Origin: Helicobacter typhlonius
GTDB taxonomy: Bacteria > Campylobacterota > Campylobacteria > Campylobacterales > Helicobacteraceae
Reading direction: 5' to 3'
Assembly: GCF_001460635.1 (NCBI RefSeq)
Contig: NZ_LN907858.1
Coordinates: 744,001-808,000 of the forward strand
DNA length: 64,000 nt
This document shows, one piece after another, positions 55,214-63,331 of the stretch (position 1 is its first letter; every line of letters begins with the position of its first letter). The notes beneath the pieces were generated by a model. That model worked only from the letters and a program-made list of their open reading frames with translations. It was not told where the DNA came from and ran no database searches. Made by a program: the position numbers and the translations under genes.

Positions 55214-55903
55214 ATGAGGCATAGCGTAAGTATTTATTCTATTCTTGGCTTTATGTCTATGTGCTTTTTTGCCGCTTGTGCGAGTTATAAGCTAGAAGTA
55301 GCTAATGTGTCGCTGTATAACGAGGGTGTGCAGATTGTGGATTCTGTAAAATCACAAAGCAAGGTGCGCCTTGAGGTAGGGCAGCAGATTGTCGGCGGGG
55401 TAAATACTGCTCCATTGGCACTTTTTGTTTCAGCCCTTAATCTCTCTAGTCGCAATGTGATGTTTGATAGGGAGAGTGTGTCGCTTTATCAAAATGATAA
55501 GCTTGTCGCGACATTAAGCGATAAAGAGGTTAAAAGTGCTAATTTTGATTTTGGCTACATTATAGAATCTTATCATCTTTTTGTGCCTCCCGTTCCTGTA
55601 CAAAGCCAACCTATGGGGATACCGCTCATTTATCGGGGATATTTTACTGGATTCTATATTTATGATGAAATGATTTTTTCCGCGCGTGAGCGAATGCGCC
55701 GACAAATTGAGCTTGATGCCCAGCAGTTAAAAAGGTCAATCATTGTTTCAAGTATGCTACAAAAGAATACACTCGAGCCAAAAAGTCCGCCAAAGGGTGG
55801 ATTTATACTCTATGCGCCCTCTACTCTAAAGACAGGGGAGCTAAAGCTTTTTGTGCGCGTGGGCGAGGAAGTGCATACTTTTATCCTAGAGCTTAAAAAA
55901 TAA
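55214..55903 (+). CDS. Putative lipoprotein, unknown function (229 aa)
   Basis: Lipobox CFFAAC at about residues 17-22 after a hydrophobic stretch. The mature part looks beta-rich in the first 150 residues (LEVANVSLYNEGVQIVD, GGVNTAPLALFVSALNLSSR) and has a Pro-rich segment VPPVPVQSQPMGIPL, then a helical stretch REVMRRQ-like and a final sheet. No family recognised. Ribosome site AAGGCATTAGT. It sits 17 bases after the membrane gene and ten before the next lipoprotein, suggesting one transcript with secDF. Confidence 0.68.
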   Translation: MRHSVSIYSILGFMSMCFFAACASYKLEVANVSLYNEGVQIVDSVKSQSKVRLEVGQQIVGGVNTAPLALFVSALNLSSRNVMFDRESVSLYQNDKLVATLSDKEVKSANFDFGYIIESYHLFVPPVPVQSQPMGIPLIYRGYFTGFYIYDEMIFSARERMRRQIELDAQQLKRSIIVSSMLQKNTLEPKSPPKGGFILYAPSTLKTGELKLFVRVGEEVHTFILELKK

Positions 55904-55912
55904 GGGGGAGAG

Positions 55913-57946
55913 ATGAAAAAAGTTTATGTGTATATGATGATATTGCTTGTGAGTGTGGGATTCGTGGCGTGTAGTGATAAGGTGGAGGAGCAGCCGAGTG
56001 AGCATCACATTCAAGCACCGCTGACATTTGATAAAGATGAGGATATTCATAGTTTGATGAGTAAGATTCTAAGTTTCTACGCACCAAAGAGGGAGAGTTT
56101 AGAATCTCTCTTGCCACCGAGTGAGCAAAAACACAAGTTTATGCCTGTGGAGCAAAAAAAGGACGAAATTACCAATTTGCTTTGGAGTGCTTATGAGCAA
56201 AACGAAGCAAATAAGTTTGAAGTGCCTATGCTCGAAAAAGCATTGATTTTAATGCAGGAGTGGAATCTGCTATACGCCTCTGCAAAGCCCTATATGCAAA
56301 TACCCCTACTTGAACAATATGATACGCAAATTTCTCTTTCCCTTGCGCTTTTACTTTTGAATAATGAAAAGGGTGATAGCGTGCAACTAAGCGAATTGCT
56401 GGATTGGCAGTATCAAAGTGCGAAACAGAGCGGTGAGCTCAATAAGATTATAGAATCCCAAATTCAAGTGCGTCTTTTAGCTCTTCACGGCTTACATCAT
56501 CTTAATTTTGTAAATCAGAGTATGTCGCATTTGGCGAGTCATAGGGTGCGTTTGGGACTTGAGCAGGAGCTGGACGATTATAAGGATTTTTTGCCAATTG
56601 AGCATTATGAAGTGTATCAAAAAGCCCTTACATTATTGAAAGCAGAGATTCTCACGCATCAAGCACCAATTGATAAAATCTTTATGAAACTCGTGCAGTA
56701 TCATCAGCGATTTGATACATCTCTAGCCGATAGTGATGATGTGCATTTGCACCTTGAGCGTATATCAAACGCGTATGAACTACTCAAAGCGCACAATATC
56801 CGCTCCACAGAGGCACAAGATATTATACTCGTGGCGCAAAATCCACTCAAAAATATGTATAACGACACGCTTATGGCGAATTATCTCTATGGACTTGACT
56901 ATCTTACTTTGGCATTTTTAGGCAGTAACACACAGGAGAATCTGCCTTTAGCACTTCAGTATCTCCAGCAAGATTTTCAGTATTTTCAAATCACCGAGCA
57001 CCGCTTTGACGCATCTTTGTATCAAAACTACTTAGCTTCTATCGTGCTTGGGGCTTATATTTTGTCTTCTTTGTATGAGAATGAAGCATATTTTAATGAG
57101 CTCTTACGCACCGCTAAGAGTGAGTTGGCATATTATCGAGATGTGATGAGCCACGATGATATTGAGACTTATGAGGACGCGATTTTTATCTTAGACCAAG
57201 TGGATAGGAGCAAGTTTTTGCAGATTAGCATTGAGGATTCTAAGCCAAAAGATGAGATAGGGTATGCTAAAGTCCCGCTTATCCTTTCCCCGCAAGAGAT
57301 AGCACAGCTTAATGCCATAGCACAAAAAGAGCAGGTGGGCAAAAAGGAGGGAAAGGCGGTAATGCTTACACCACTTGAAGTGAAATTTATGCTTTCTCTT
57401 ACTTATCAAGCTTACAAGGCGCAGGGCTTTCGCGGGGTGGCACCGGAGATGTTTAAGATTCGCTTGGGCGAAGTCTTTGACATAGAGACTTTTAACAAAA
57501 GTCCGCTTGTGAGACATTTGATTGATTTTGATGTATTTATGCTTTTAGGCGTGGCAGATAGGCAATGCTATGTGCAAAACGAGCATATCAATACTATTTT
57601 AGGTGAGCTTGAACGCAAGCAAGATATTTATGGCTACAATGTGTTTTTTGATAAGGAAAATGGCTTTATAACGGACAAGATTTTGCCTTCGCAGGTCATA
57701 GAGCGCACCACTGATGGTAATGTGTATTATCGCTTGCTTATGGCGGATTTATATCTCAATAGTTTCATTTTTCACAATGATGAAAGCGCGTTTGTGAAAT
57801 TTAGAGATTCTGTGTATTTGGGAGAGCTTTTGCCTACACTTCTTGCATTTTTTCCATATATCAAGGAATATTTAGAAAATCGTATATCGCCAAAGGATAC
57901 AGATGAGATTCTAAGCAGACTTAAGCCAAAATCTTGTGATAATTAG
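55913..57946 (+). CDS. Large putative lipoprotein, unknown function (677 aa)
   Basis: Signal peptide MKKVYVYMMILLVSVGFVAC with Cys at residue 20 as lipidation site; mature part starts SDKVEEQPSEHHIQAP. The remaining 650 residues look almost entirely helical, with many Leu/Tyr/Gln heptad-like and TPR-like stretches (for example YLYGLDYLTLAFLGSNTQEN), but no clear repeat could be aligned. Strong ribosome site AAGGGGGAGAG. Second of a lipoprotein pair after the sec genes. May be an envelope scaffold; function not inferred. Confidence 0.7.
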   Translation: MKKVYVYMMILLVSVGFVACSDKVEEQPSEHHIQAPLTFDKDEDIHSLMSKILSFYAPKRESLESLLPPSEQKHKFMPVEQKKDEITNLLWSAYEQNEANKFEVPMLEKALILMQEWNLLYASAKPYMQIPLLEQYDTQISLSLALLLLNNEKGDSVQLSELLDWQYQSAKQSGELNKIIESQIQVRLLALHGLHHLNFVNQSMSHLASHRVRLGLEQELDDYKDFLPIEHYEVYQKALTLLKAEILTHQAPIDKIFMKLVQYHQRFDTSLADSDDVHLHLERISNAYELLKAHNIRSTEAQDIILVAQNPLKNMYNDTLMANYLYGLDYLTLAFLGSNTQENLPLALQYLQQDFQYFQITEHRFDASLYQNYLASIVLGAYILSSLYENEAYFNELLRTAKSELAYYRDVMSHDDIETYEDAIFILDQVDRSKFLQISIEDSKPKDEIGYAKVPLILSPQEIAQLNAIAQKEQVGKKEGKAVMLTPLEVKFMLSLTYQAYKAQGFRGVAPEMFKIRLGEVFDIETFNKSPLVRHLIDFDVFMLLGVADRQCYVQNEHINTILGELERKQDIYGYNVFFDKENGFITDKILPSQVIERTTDGNVYYRLLMADLYLNSFIFHNDESAFVKFRDSVYLGELLPTLLAFFPYIKEYLENRISPKDTDEILSRLKPKSCDN

Positions 57947-57956
57947 TAATAGCAAC

Positions 57957-58085
57957 CCTACCTTTGTAGGAGTTTTAGCGGGTGGCATATAGGGGTGTGA
58001 GGTGTAGGGATTCTAATTGCGAAATAAAAATATTTGAAAAAGCTTTTACACGGCAAGATTCTAAAACTATTATTTAGAATCTTGC
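57957..58085 (+). terminator. Two hairpins after the lipoprotein genes
   Basis: A small stem CCTAC-CTTT-GTAGG (57957-57970) is followed by AGTTTT. Further on, GCAAGATTCTAAA pairs perfectly with TTTAGAATCTTGC (58053-58085, 13 bp, 7-base loop). The latter lies between convergent genes and could work in both directions. Confidence 0.5.
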
Positions 58086-58236
58086 AAATTCTTGTTTTAT
58101 AACTCTTAAGTCTTAAAAATTTCACTTTATCAAAGCTTGGGGATTGTATTTTTTTTAAGGTTACGTGCAGGTTTTAGTGAGATTCTAAGCAGTCATATAT
58201 TTTTAGAATCTCGCCAAGATTATTAGGATTTTGGTT

Positions 58237-58698
58237 TTACGCTTTCATTTTTAAACGCAACTCTTTGCGCTTTCTCGCGTCTTCAAAACGTTTTTTTTCA
58301 TCTTCTGTTTGTGGATTAAGTGGTGGAATTTGCACCTTTTTTCCGCTAGGATCTATTGCTACCATAGTGAAGTAGCAGCTATTGCAGTGAGACACAAAGC
58401 GATTTTTAATATCCTCACTAATCACTTTAATACCCACCTCGCAGCTACTACTTCCCACATAATTTACAGAGGCAAGAAAAATGACGAGTGAGCCAATGGG
58501 AATTGGATTCTTAAATATCATACCATCAACACCTATGGTTACCACACCACAGCCACAATAGCGCGTAGCACACGCATATGCTACTTGGTCGAGTAGCTTC
58601 ATTAGCTCTCCGCCGTGCATCACGCCGCTAAAGTTTGCCATACTCGGTGAGGCGAGCACACTCATTGTCAAACATTTGGGGTCAAAAATATCTTCCAT
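58237..58698 (-). CDS. Acyl-CoA thioesterase (hotdog fold)
   Basis: 153 residues from the ATG at 58698, chosen for its strong ribosome site AAAGGAGGAGATT; the longer frame to 58761 lacks one. Hotdog-fold 4HBT thioesterase of the YciA/BACH type: ANFSGVMHGGELMKLLDQVA contains the catalytic Asp, followed by VDGMIFKNPIPIGSLV. The lysine/arginine-rich C-terminal tail RKRKELRLKMKA is typical. Hydrolyses acyl-CoA esters; substrate not predictable. Confidence 0.87.
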   Translation of the reverse strand: MEDIFDPKCLTMSVLASPSMANFSGVMHGGELMKLLDQVAYACATRYCGCGVVTIGVDGMIFKNPIPIGSLVIFLASVNYVGSSSCEVGIKVISEDIKNRFVSHCNSCYFTMVAIDPSGKKVQIPPLNPQTEDEKKRFEDARKRKELRLKMKA

Positions 58699-58907
58699 AA
58701 TCTCCTCCTTTAAGATTCTAAAAGTTTCAAATTGCACGAGATTTATACAGAATCTATGCACCTTTACACACTAAAAGACAAGTTTTACTTTAAATTTCTC
58801 GAGGCGCAATTATACAATGATAAAGTTATTACTTACTTAATTAAAGCAAACTTTGCAGATTTTAGAATCTGCACTTTGCCAAAAGCAAAATGAGACAAAA
58901 GATTCTA

Positions 58908-58932
58908 AGATTCTAAAACAACTTTAGAATCT
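58908..58932 (-). terminator. Hairpin after yihY
   Basis: AGATTCTAAA and TTTAGAATCT pair perfectly (10 bp) around a 5-base loop, ten bases beyond the minus-strand yihY stop; followed by TAGAATCTTTTG. A second hairpin GCAGATT-TTAG-AATCTGC lies at 58855-58872. Confidence 0.55.
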
Positions 58933-58941
58933 AGGCTGTTA

Positions 58942-59829
58942 TTACACCTCTGTGGTGCTTATACCATATTTTTCCTCGAGTGTTTTTCCAAAATTTGTGC
59001 CAAATCCTTCACAAAAGCGCATTCCATAGAGTATAATAAACCACGAAACATAAATCCATAGCATAAGAAAAAGAAAAATGGAGATAGAGCCATATACGCT
59101 TTTATAAGTTTGATTATAAAATACATAATACACAAAGCCCCATTTTGTGAGAAGCCATATAATTGTAGTAAGTATACTCGCGCTAAGGAGTGATAAGAGC
59201 TTTAAGGGCTTGTTTGCAGAGAGTTTAAAGAGTAGAAAAAATATAGCCCAAGTGAGGATATAGGGTATCAAGTCAAATACAAGATTGAGATTTGCTGTGC
59301 CTTTAAGTGTTTTTTGCACTTCACCACTAAAATAAATCGAAAAGGCAAGTGCTACGGGAAAGAGTGTAATCATTGTCCAATACATTAGGAGAGAATCAAA
59401 AAATTTACGAGGTGTTGAGTTAAACATTTTTGCCGCGATGTATTCATAGTTGCGAAAAAACATCACAGAAGCTATAAGCGCATAACCAAGCCCCATCATA
59501 CCAAGTGAAGAGCTATTTTGCATAAAAGTGTCAAGGTATTGTGAGATAACTTCTGTATGTGTGGGTAAGATATTCGAAAGGATAAAGTCGCGAATCCGTG
59601 CAATTTGAGATTGAAAATTAGGCAAGTTAAGAAAGATAGAAAATATAATAAGCAAAAGTGGCACGATAGCAAAAATCGTGTAAAAGCTAAGTGAAGCCGC
59701 ATAAAAGCTTAGCTCCTTATCAGCTACAAAATCCAAAATGCTTTTTATTTTATTCCATAGGATAAAAAATGTTGCGCGAACTTTGATGAAAAAGATTTTA
59801 AAAAATTGCTCTTTACTTTGGGAATCCAT
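58942..59829 (-). CDS. YihY/BrkB-family inner-membrane protein
   Basis: 295 residues with about six TM helices. The signature AASLSFYTIFAIVPLLLIIF is near residue 45, followed by the helix regions GLGYALIASVMFFRNYEYIA and SIFLFLMLWIYVSWFIILYG. Homologues were once called RNase BN in error; real function is uncertain (lipid transport or flipping has been suggested). Starts eight bases after bioB, with AGGGATTACT inside the bioB end as ribosome site. The bioB-yihY order matches H. pylori HP1406-HP1407 from memory. Confidence 0.88.
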   Translation of the reverse strand: MDSQSKEQFFKIFFIKVRATFFILWNKIKSILDFVADKELSFYAASLSFYTIFAIVPLLLIIFSIFLNLPNFQSQIARIRDFILSNILPTHTEVISQYLDTFMQNSSSLGMMGLGYALIASVMFFRNYEYIAAKMFNSTPRKFFDSLLMYWTMITLFPVALAFSIYFSGEVQKTLKGTANLNLVFDLIPYILTWAIFFLLFKLSANKPLKLLSLLSASILTTIIWLLTKWGFVYYVFYNQTYKSVYGSISIFLFLMLWIYVSWFIILYGMRFCEGFGTNFGKTLEEKYGISTTEV

Positions 59830-59837
59830 AGTAATCC

Positions 59838-60689
59838 CTAATGGCAGTTTGTTGCAGGCACATAGCCATAAGATTCTATCATTGCGACATCATCTTTTGG
59901 TGCTTTGCCATCTGTTGTAAGATAATCACCTAGCACCACGCCATTAATACCTGCTTCAAAGAGAGGCTTTTGATTATCACCAAAGACAGCCTCTCTCCCT
60001 CCTGCAATCATCAAGCGCGTATTTGGGAGATATTCGCGCGCAAGGGTTACACACTCTAGTGCTTCTTCTTGTGTAAGCGTTTGCATAGGCAAAGGTAAAG
60101 ATTCATTAGCGATATAAAAATTAAGAGGAGATGTATGAGGGGAGAGGATCTGTAAATGTTTAAGCAGTTCTATTCTATCTCCCCAACTTTCACCTAAGCC
60201 GAAAATGCCTCCAGATAATAATCCTAACTCTGCTTTAAGAGTGTTTTCACAAGTTTCAAACCGCTCTTTCCAAGTGTGTGTGGTGCAGATATGCGGAAAA
60301 AACTCTTTAGATGTCTCTAAATTGTGATTATAGCTATCTACACCATTGGCTTTAAGATATTTAAGAGAATCTACATCAGCACTTCCACAACACGCGATAA
60401 TATGCAAACCTAGATTCTCATTTTTAATCGCAGTGGCGGCTTTGGCAATGTATTCACATTTATCGTTTTCTAAACTGCGTCCTGCTGTTACAAGGCAAAA
60501 TCCTAATGCACCATATTCTTTTAATGTCCGCGCTTCTTGCACAATTTTATCAATACTTTTGTTTTTGTATCTTTGAATCTGTGTGCCATAATGTGCGCTT
60601 TGAGTGCAGTATTTGCAGTCTTCTGGGCAATCTCCGGAGCTAACATTACAAATAGAGCAGAGGAATATTTCATTATTAATCTTTTGCAT
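59838..60689 (-). CDS. bioB: Biotin synthase
   Basis: Radical-SAM enzyme inserting sulfur into dethiobiotin. 283 residues, the short form usual in Helicobacter (E. coli has 346). The 4Fe-4S radical-SAM cysteines are in GDCPEDCKYCTQSAHYGT; later motifs YNHNLETSKEFF and SGGIFGLGESWGDRI are conserved. Ribosome site AAGGTAAGTTT precedes the ATG. Confidence 0.95.
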   Translation of the reverse strand: MQKINNEIFLCSICNVSSGDCPEDCKYCTQSAHYGTQIQRYKNKSIDKIVQEARTLKEYGALGFCLVTAGRSLENDKCEYIAKAATAIKNENLGLHIIACCGSADVDSLKYLKANGVDSYNHNLETSKEFFPHICTTHTWKERFETCENTLKAELGLLSGGIFGLGESWGDRIELLKHLQILSPHTSPLNFYIANESLPLPMQTLTQEEALECVTLAREYLPNTRLMIAGGREAVFGDNQKPLFEAGINGVVLGDYLTTDGKAPKDDVAMIESYGYVPATNCH

Positions 60690-60753
60690 AAACTTACCTT
60701 ATTGTGTTGAAATAAATTGTGCTATTGTAGCAAAAAGTCTTTAAAAGTTCTAA

Positions 60754-60759
60754 TATGAT
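60754..60759 (+). promoter_or_regulatory. -10 box of xseA
   Basis: TATGAT, 45 bases before the xseA start, followed by AAAATCCCC. Confidence 0.4.
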
Positions 60760-60803
60760 AAAATCCCCATCTTTATATCATTTTTTAAATCTTAAGGGGA
60801 AAA

Positions 60804-62108
60804 ATGAGGGCTTTAGCAGTAAGTGAGCTTAATGCACAGATTAAGAGTATTTTAGAATCTACCTTTATGGATATTTGTGTGCAGGGTGAAATAAGTAGTG
60901 TCAAAATTCATACAAGTGGGCATATTTATCTCACGCTTAAAGATGAAGATTCAAGCGTGCGTTGCGTGATGTTTAAAGGCAATGCACGCACTCTAAAAAT
61001 AAAGCTTGAAGTAGGGCAGAATGTGATTATAATAGGCTCACTTAGCGTTTATGCGCCCAAAGGAGAATATCAAATTTTATGTAAGAGCATTACATTTGCA
61101 GGATTGGGTGAGCTATCTAGGGCATATGAAGCATTGAAAAATAAGCTTAGCGCAAAGGGTTATTTTGAATCTACTCATAAAAAACCTCTGCCGCGTTTCC
61201 CTAAACGCATTGCCTTGCTTACTTCTGCCACAGGTGCAGCAAAAGAAGATATGTTAAAGGTTGCAAGAAAACGATGGGAGAATATCCATATCACGCTTTT
61301 TAATACGCTTGTGCAAGGTGAGGGAGCAAAAGATTCTATTGTGGCAAATTTGCAAAAGGCTGATGGTTTTTTTGGGAGTAAAGAGGGTTTTGATGCTATC
61401 ATTCTTGCAAGAGGTGGAGGGAGTATGGAGGATATGTGGGCGTTTAATGAAGAATGTGTAGCTGATGCGATTTATTCCGCACGCACGCCTATTATTTCTG
61501 CTGTGGGACACGAGGTTGATGTATTTATAAGCGATTTTGTCGCTGATGTGCGCGCTCCTACACCTTCGGCAGCTATGGAGATACTTTTGCCAGATAAAAA
61601 TGAGTATTTGCGCACGATAGATGAGATGATGAACGCACTTATTTTTGCGCTTAAAACTCATATCACACATAAAGAAAAGATGTTGCAACAAATGCTTGAG
61701 TATTTTTATCATTATAATTTTCAAGTCCAATATAATGCAAAAAAAGAGCAGATTTATAATCTTAGAATGATGATAAAGCAGCATACCTTGCGAATCTTGG
61801 AGGATAAGGCTTTGCAATGTGAGAATCTACGCGCTCTTCTTACGCATTCTTTGCATTCTCAAATCCGCACCGCACAGAGTAAATATGAGCGTCTTTATGA
61901 AGCATTAAATGCGCTTAATCCTCGCAAATTATGCGAGCATAGTTACGCACAAGTGAGCAAGGATAATATGCTTATTACTCTTGCAGATTTAAATAAGGGC
62001 GATGAGTTTTATCTTACAGATTTGCAGTGTAGCATTAAGGCTTTGTGTGTGGAGAATGAAATCAAAAATGAAGTAGATTCTGTATTTGTAAGAGGATTTA
62101 AGGAGTAA
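60804..62108 (+). CDS. xseA: Exodeoxyribonuclease VII large subunit
   Basis: 434 residues. N-terminal OB fold (ICVQGEISSVKIHTSGHIYL), then the nuclease domain with FPKRIALLTSATGAAKEDML, ILARGGGSMEDMWAFNEE and PIISAVGHEVDVFISDFVAD, and a long C-terminal coiled-coil stretch. Degrades single-stranded DNA with XseB, which is not in the window. Ribosome site AAGGGGAAAA. Confidence 0.95.
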   Translation: MRALAVSELNAQIKSILESTFMDICVQGEISSVKIHTSGHIYLTLKDEDSSVRCVMFKGNARTLKIKLEVGQNVIIIGSLSVYAPKGEYQILCKSITFAGLGELSRAYEALKNKLSAKGYFESTHKKPLPRFPKRIALLTSATGAAKEDMLKVARKRWENIHITLFNTLVQGEGAKDSIVANLQKADGFFGSKEGFDAIILARGGGSMEDMWAFNEECVADAIYSARTPIISAVGHEVDVFISDFVADVRAPTPSAAMEILLPDKNEYLRTIDEMMNALIFALKTHITHKEKMLQQMLEYFYHYNFQVQYNAKKEQIYNLRMMIKQHTLRILEDKALQCENLRALLTHSLHSQIRTAQSKYERLYEALNALNPRKLCEHSYAQVSKDNMLITLADLNKGDEFYLTDLQCSIKALCVENEIKNEVDSVFVRGFKE

Positions 62109-62110
62109 GA

Positions 62111-63286
62111 GTGGAAAAAAGTAAAGATTTGGGCGTGTATGATGTGGCGATTATTGGTTTAGGCGTAGCAGGAAGCAATTTAGCAGCAAATCTTAAACCT
62201 CATCTTAAAGTTATTGCTATTGACAAGAAAGATAAAGAGGGCGATTGCTTTGATGATAATTTTCATAAACCTTGTGGTGGGTTGCTCTCCGAGGGGGGGC
62301 AAAAGGCTTTGGCAAAGCAGGGATTAAATCTCCCTAATGAAGTTTTGGTTAATCCGCAAATTTTTGCTATTAATACTATTGATTTTGGCTTTAAATATGC
62401 CTCATACATACAAAAAGGTTATGTGAATATGGAGCGGCATAAGTTTGATTTATGGCTCAAGGGACTTATTCCCTCGCATATCCATAGCTTTCACCGAGCA
62501 TATTTCAAGTCTATACAAAAAGAGGGAGCATTCTATCAAGTGCATTTTAAGCAAGAGCAAGATAGCTTAGAATCTAGCACACAATCTTATACTTGTAAAG
62601 TGCGTATCGTGGTAGGTGCAGATGGGGCAAAAAGTCATATCCGCCGATTTCTCTATCCACATCTAAAGACGCAAAGCCTCGTATGTATTCAGCAGTGGTA
62701 TAAAGAGCATAATAAACCTATGCTTTCGTGTATTTTTGACAAAACACTCACGCCAAGTTACAGCTGGAGTATGTCAAAAGATGGTTATTTTATTTTTGGA
62801 GGGGCATATCCTCACGCACATTGTAAGGCTGCGTTTAATACACAAAAAGTGCGTTTAGAGGGATTAGGATTTATATTTACAGAGGTGCTAAAGCAAGAGG
62901 CGTGTTTGGTATTACAACCCCAAAGGTGGCGCGATTTTGTGCGTGGGAGAAATGGCGTATTTTTGATAGGGGAGGCAGCGGGATTTATTAATGCAAGCAC
63001 ATTAGAGGGTATTAGTGGGGCATTGCATAGCTCAAGGATTCTAAGTGAGGTGCTTAATAGCATAGTATCTTACAATCAAGGAGAAAGTGGCGTGAAGTTA
63101 GATTCTAAAACTTTAGAGAATCTGCATAGTGTCTATACAAAACGCACACGATTACTCGTGCTAAAAACGCTTTTTAGGCATTATGTGCGCTATCCTTTTA
63201 TGTTTATCACAATTTTAAGGCGCATAATACTCTTTTGCGGTATTTTGCGCGTCCGTTCGGGAATGATACGAAATAAAATTATTTAA
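62111..63286 (+). CDS. Geranylgeranyl-reductase-like FAD-dependent oxidoreductase
   Basis: 391 residues from a GTG two bases after the xseA stop, with ribosome site AAGGAGTAAGA. FAD-binding Rossmann motif DVAIIGLGVAGSNLAANL at the N-terminus; KPCGGLLSEGGQKAL matches the CGG loop of the geranylgeranyl reductase family; VVGADGAKSHIRRF is the second FAD motif; GEAAGFINASTLEGISGALHS contacts the flavin. It may reduce a polyprenyl or other lipid double bond; substrate unknown. The C-terminal region is basic and hydrophobic (VRYPFMFITILRRIILF), suggesting membrane association. Confidence 0.83.
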   Translation: MEKSKDLGVYDVAIIGLGVAGSNLAANLKPHLKVIAIDKKDKEGDCFDDNFHKPCGGLLSEGGQKALAKQGLNLPNEVLVNPQIFAINTIDFGFKYASYIQKGYVNMERHKFDLWLKGLIPSHIHSFHRAYFKSIQKEGAFYQVHFKQEQDSLESSTQSYTCKVRIVVGADGAKSHIRRFLYPHLKTQSLVCIQQWYKEHNKPMLSCIFDKTLTPSYSWSMSKDGYFIFGGAYPHAHCKAAFNTQKVRLEGLGFIFTEVLKQEACLVLQPQRWRDFVRGRNGVFLIGEAAGFINASTLEGISGALHSSRILSEVLNSIVSYNQGESGVKLDSKTLENLHSVYTKRTRLLVLKTLFRHYVRYPFMFITILRRIILFCGILRVRSGMIRNKII

Positions 63287-63331
63287 AAAAAGATTCGATA
63301 CAATGCTTAGCTAGATTTTGGGAGTATTGCA

